A stretch of DNA of 64,000 bases from an uncultured beta proteobacterium (GTDB lineage: Bacteria > Pseudomonadota > Gammaproteobacteria > Burkholderiales > SG8-39), in the NCBI GenBank assembly GCA_902826155.1, contig CADEDU010000005.1, positions 98,550-162,549 on the forward strand. Direction: 5' to 3'. Positions within the stretch are counted from its first letter, which is position 1; each line of letters begins with the position of its first letter. The position numbers and the translations under genes are program-made. A model generated the notes under the pieces. That model saw only the letters and a program-made list of their open reading frames with translations, made no database searches and was not told the DNA's origin. Positions 60,936-64,000 of this stretch are shown here, in pieces.

Positions 60936-62360
60936 TCAAGCCAGCGGCGGTTCGAACCGCATGTCGACCATCTGCTCGATCAGCCGCGCGAACTGCAAGA
61001 CGCGCGCGTCTTCATTGCGCGGCCCGACCACCTGCATGCCCACCGGCAGACCCTTCACCAGACCAGCTGGCACCGAACACGCAGGGGCACCGGCGATGTT
61101 GAACAGCGGCGTAAACACGGCATGCCCGCGCGGTAATGCCGGTTTGCCTTCGATCTCGGTCGGGTAGGGCTCATCGACCGGCCAGGTGGTGATCGGCGTG
61201 GTCGGGCACAGCAGCACGTCGTAGCGCTCGAAGAACTCTGCGAGTGCCGCGTGGATCTTCTCGCGCGTGAGCAGCGCCGTGGCCAGATCGACCCCGTTGC
61301 GCTCGAGGCCTGCTTCGATCATCTTCACCGAATCCGGATCGATATCGTCGCGGCGCGCGGCCAGGTGCTTGCCGAACAGCATCGCCAACCCAGCCTGCTG
61401 AATCGGCAGCTGCGGCGCCTGCTCCAGGCCCTCGGGCCAGTGCGGGTCGGCGTTTTCGATCGAGTAGCCCTCGGCACGCAGCTTCGCCACGATGCCTTCG
61501 AACACTTCCATCACGTCGTGGTCGACCGCGAAGCCCTGGCCTAACCGCGGGCTCCACGCCACCCGTAGCGACATCGGCGGCGCCTTGCGCACTGCACGTA
61601 CCAGTTTCACTTGACCGAGCGGCACCGACTCCGGATCGACCGGCACGTAGTCGATGATCGACTCCAGCATCAGCGCGGTGTCTTCCACATCGCGGGCGAA
61701 ACACCCGGTGACCGAGATGCCGAAATTCGGATCGGGGAATCCCCACGGCTGCGGCACCACACCCCGGCTCGGTTTCATGCCGACGACACCCGCATGGGCG
61801 GCCGGCCTGCGGATCGAACCACCCGCATCAGTGCCCAGCGCGAGCGCACCCATGCGCGCGGCCGTTGCACTGGCTGCTCCGCCCGATGAGCCGCCGGTCG
61901 TCATGCGCGTGTCCCAGGGGTTGCGCGTGATGCCATAGACCAGGTTGTTGGTCATCAGCTTCCAGGTGAACTCCGAGCAGTTGGTCGCGCCGAGGACCAC
62001 TGCGCCTAACGAACGCATCCGCGCGACCACCCACGAATCGCGCGGGGCGATGAAATCGCCGAACAGCTTCGAGCCGTACGTCGCACGGCGGCCGGCCACC
62101 CACAGGCTGTCCTTCACGGTGAACGGAATGCCGGCAAGTGGCAGCGACTCCCCCGCCGCGATGCGTTTATCGACCGCTTCGGCTTCGGCCAGCACTGCCG
62201 CAGGGTCGAAGCTCACAATGGCGTTGAGCTGCGAGTTGAACTGCCTGGTGCGCTCGATCGCGGCAGCACAGGCTTCACGCGCCGAGAACTTCTTCGAGCC
62301 GACGCCGCTGGCGATTTCGCGCGCCGACATCTCGGCGAGATCCCGCGATCTGGGTTTCAT
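60936..62360 (-). CDS. Amidase-signature hydrolase
   Basis: This 474-residue amidase has the catalytic triad Lys83 (FTVKDSL), cis-Ser158 (TTGGSSGG) and nucleophile Ser182 (GTDAGGSIRRPA). It hydrolyses a carboxamide in the cytosol. The ATG at 62360 overlaps the stop of the racemase-like gene (ATGA). With the PuuE-like and racemase-like genes upstream, a ureide- or hydantoin-derived amide is a reasonable guess. Confidence 0.93.
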   Translation of the reverse strand: MKPRSRDLAEMSAREIASGVGSKKFSAREACAAAIERTRQFNSQLNAIVSFDPAAVLAEAEAVDKRIAAGESLPLAGIPFTVKDSLWVAGRRATYGSKLFGDFIAPRDSWVVARMRSLGAVVLGATNCSEFTWKLMTNNLVYGITRNPWDTRMTTGGSSGGAASATAARMGALALGTDAGGSIRRPAAHAGVVGMKPSRGVVPQPWGFPDPNFGISVTGCFARDVEDTALMLESIIDYVPVDPESVPLGQVKLVRAVRKAPPMSLRVAWSPRLGQGFAVDHDVMEVFEGIVAKLRAEGYSIENADPHWPEGLEQAPQLPIQQAGLAMLFGKHLAARRDDIDPDSVKMIEAGLERNGVDLATALLTREKIHAALAEFFERYDVLLCPTTPITTWPVDEPYPTEIEGKPALPRGHAVFTPLFNIAGAPACSVPAGLVKGLPVGMQVVGPRNEDARVLQFARLIEQMVDMRFEPPLA

Positions 62361-63112
62361 GACGTGCTCGGCGGATTGCGAAACAACGCCGCGAGTTCGG
62401 CGCCGACGCCCGAGACGTTGCGCGGACCCGGCAGGCGCACGCTGCCCACCTTGGGCTTGGGAAGGTCGAGCTTCACCAGCATCTCGGCCATCGGCACTGC
62501 CGCGGCCATGCAATCGATCAGCGGCACCGGACAGCGCGGTTGCAACTCGTCGCGAAAGCCCGCCATCGCGGCACCGCCCAACACGATCGCTTCGGCGCCA
62601 TCGTGCTCGATCGCGCGCGTGGCCAGCGTGACGATCGCATCGAGCACCTTCTCGCGGGCGTTGAAGGTTGCTTCCGCAGGCAGGTCGATCGCATCGACCC
62701 GCACACAGCGGCCGGCCAGCCCGTAGCTCGCGACCTGATCGAGATAGGTGGCGATCATGTGCCGGCCGTAGCTGAGCACCGCGAAGCGCGTGGCAACCAG
62801 ACACGCCGCGTGCACGCCCGCTTCGGTCATCCCCACCACCGGCATCGCGAACAACTCGCGCAGGCCCCACAGTGCGGTATCGAGCGATACGCCGAGCACG
62901 ATCGCGTCGTGACCCGGGCTGTGCTTGGCGGCCAGCTCGAGGATGCCGTGCGCGGCAACGGCGTTCTCGGCGCGGCTGGTGATGACCTGTGGGCCGAACG
63001 TACCGGTCACCGCGGTGATCTCGGTGCCGGGCGAGGCGACGCGTCGTGCTGCGGCGGCAACCGCGTCGGTCACCGCCTGGGTCATGTTGGGATTGATCAC
63101 GAGCAGCTTCAT
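62357..63112 (-). CDS. Asp/Glu/hydantoin-racemase family protein without the catalytic cysteines
   Basis: This 251-residue protein begins LLVINPNMTQAVTDAV, the hydantoin/allantoin-racemase start. The two positions that normally carry the catalytic Cys pair read VLGVSLD (Val75) and LGGAAMAG (Gly180), so the two-base racemase mechanism is not possible. It may be an isomerase, lyase or decarboxylase such as Asp/Glu-racemase-like maleate isomerase relatives, or a non-catalytic partner. Both ends overlap neighbouring genes by 4 bases, so all three are translationally coupled. Confidence 0.88.
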   Translation of the reverse strand: MKLLVINPNMTQAVTDAVAAAARRVASPGTEITAVTGTFGPQVITSRAENAVAAHGILELAAKHSPGHDAIVLGVSLDTALWGLRELFAMPVVGMTEAGVHAACLVATRFAVLSYGRHMIATYLDQVASYGLAGRCVRVDAIDLPAEATFNAREKVLDAIVTLATRAIEHDGAEAIVLGGAAMAGFRDELQPRCPVPLIDCMAAAVPMAEMLVKLDLPKPKVGSVRLPGPRNVSGVGAELAALFRNPPSTS

Positions 63113-63999
63113 CGAGGCGGCACCTTGTCGAGCCAGAATCGGGCAATGTCTTCACGCCGGGCGAACCATACGTTGCCCTTGGCGCGCATGTGTTCGAGCG
63201 CGCTCGCCAGCCCCTGGATGCGACCGGGCCGACCGATGATGCGCGTATGCAGGCCGATCGACATCATGCGCGGCTGGTGCGCGCCTTCGCGCCACAGCCA
63301 CTCGAAACTGTCGACGCAGTAGTCGGCGAAATCGCTCGCGCGCACGAACGAGAACGAGTCGAAGAACCGCATGTCGTTGGTGTCGAACGCGTAGGGCACG
63401 ACCAGATGCGGCCGGCCGAGCACCTCGACGTAGTACGGCGCTTCGTCGTTGTACGCATCGCTGTCGTAGAGGAACCCGCCGTGCTCCACCAGCAGCCGGC
63501 GCGTGTTCACCGACGGCGACGACTTGGTATGCCAGCCCACCGGCGCCTTGCCCTGCAGGCGCTTGATCGAGTCGACCGCCCGCGCGATCAGCTTGCGCTC
63601 GGCACCTTCTTCCATGCCGGCGTGTGATTCCCAGCGCCAGCCATGGCAGCAGATCTCGTAGTTGCGCTTGGTGGCATCAGCGGGGATCCAGGGCGTGGCT
63701 TCGAGCGCGCGCGAGCAGGCGTTGAGCGTGAGCGGGACGCGCAGACTGTCTAGCAGGTTGGTGATGCGCCAATAGCCCACGCGCGCACCGAACTCGAAGT
63801 GGCTCTCCATGCACAAGTCGGGCGCGCCGACCACCTCATGATTGACCTCGTGCCGGGCTTCGTTGCGCTCATCGCCGGCTGAGAGCGCCAGCTCGGCGCC
63901 TTCCTCGACGTTGAGCACGACGGACACCGCCAGCTGTGCGCCGTTGGGCCAGCGCACGTCGGGATAGTGCTGGGCGTAACCGTGCAGATCGCGGGGCAT
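63109..63999 (-). CDS. PuuE-like polysaccharide-deacetylase-family hydrolase
   Basis: This protein has 296 residues from the ATG at 63999, one base inside the window edge, so a longer N-terminus cannot be excluded. It begins PRDLHGYAQHYPDVRWPNG, close to the start of PuuE-type allantoinases, and has LNVEEGAEL, EICCHGWRWESH and SPSVNTRRLL, a deacetylase-like fold. PuuE members open the allantoin ring without the usual amidohydrolase site. It is the first visible gene of a coupled set with a racemase-like gene and an amidase. Confidence 0.88.
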   Translation of the reverse strand: MPRDLHGYAQHYPDVRWPNGAQLAVSVVLNVEEGAELALSAGDERNEARHEVNHEVVGAPDLCMESHFEFGARVGYWRITNLLDSLRVPLTLNACSRALEATPWIPADATKRNYEICCHGWRWESHAGMEEGAERKLIARAVDSIKRLQGKAPVGWHTKSSPSVNTRRLLVEHGGFLYDSDAYNDEAPYYVEVLGRPHLVVPYAFDTNDMRFFDSFSFVRASDFADYCVDSFEWLWREGAHQPRMMSIGLHTRIIGRPGRIQGLASALEHMRAKGNVWFARREDIARFWLDKVPPR

Positions 64000-64000
64000 G

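Overview
The window is GC-rich with almost no non-coding space (no gap longer than about 300 bases) and looks like chromosome from a free-living betaproteobacterium of the Burkholderiales type. The main reasons are five Bug-family periplasmic receptors of tripartite tricarboxylate transport without any TctA/TctB membrane genes beside them, CaiB and cyclase-family catabolic genes, hydantoinase genes, and many molybdenum hydroxylase subunits. No tRNA, rRNA, CRISPR array, integrase, transposase or phage gene was seen.

Layout. 1-242 is the 5' part of a zinc alcohol dehydrogenase. 476-6013 holds a small unknown gene, a Bug receptor and a three-gene molybdenum hydroxylase; its FAD subunit carries the extra four-cysteine loop typical of 4-hydroxybenzoyl-CoA reductase. 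6078-13178 is a copper/heavy-metal region: two His-rich small secreted proteins, a TolC-type lipoprotein, a Tat-exported multicopper oxidase, a CusF-like protein, a periplasmic metal-sensor-like lipoprotein, a degenerate GGDEF protein and a CDF exporter with 22 histidines in its first 46 residues. 13226-22601 is mixed: nitroreductase, pentapeptide lipoprotein, crotonase and DUF2237, HyuA/HyuB hydantoinase, DUF1772 with an OmpR-type regulator, and a collapsed TTC38-like pseudogene. 22678-25830 encodes a 1050-residue hybrid histidine kinase.

25964-34911 continues with DUF2917, an alpha/beta hydrolase, a cyclase-family hydrolase, a ThDP enzyme, two Bug receptors, a ribokinase, a nucleoside hydrolase and a hexose-6-phosphate mutarotase. 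34954-38122 (minus) is a small aromatic operon of flavin monooxygenase, gentisate-dioxygenase-like cupin and PaaI-type thioesterase. 38288-40091 holds three secreted proteins of unknown function, two of them tandem paralogs. 40092-57941 is the most coherent catabolic part: an acyl-CoA ligase, three stand-alone CoxL-type molybdenum hydroxylase large subunits, two NitT/TauT-type ABC importers, a GST, a CoA-transferase, a DSD1-type PLP enzyme and a guanine-deaminase-like enzyme. 58135-63999 has a Bug receptor, a YrdC-domain protein, and a tightly coupled minus-strand set of PuuE-like deacetylase, Asp/Glu-racemase-like protein, amidase and Bug receptor.

Working together (inference): each importer type sits beside ring-attacking or ring-opening enzymes. 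The best case is the minus-strand run 57941 to 52490, where a zinc deaminase precedes an NMT1/THI5-like ABC importer and a molybdenum hydroxylase, suggesting uptake, deamination and hydroxylation of an amino-substituted N-heterocycle. The PuuE/racemase/amidase set and HyuA/HyuB would act on hydantoin- or ureide-like compounds. Several enzymes lack residues that are catalytic in their families, so the true reactions may differ from the family names.
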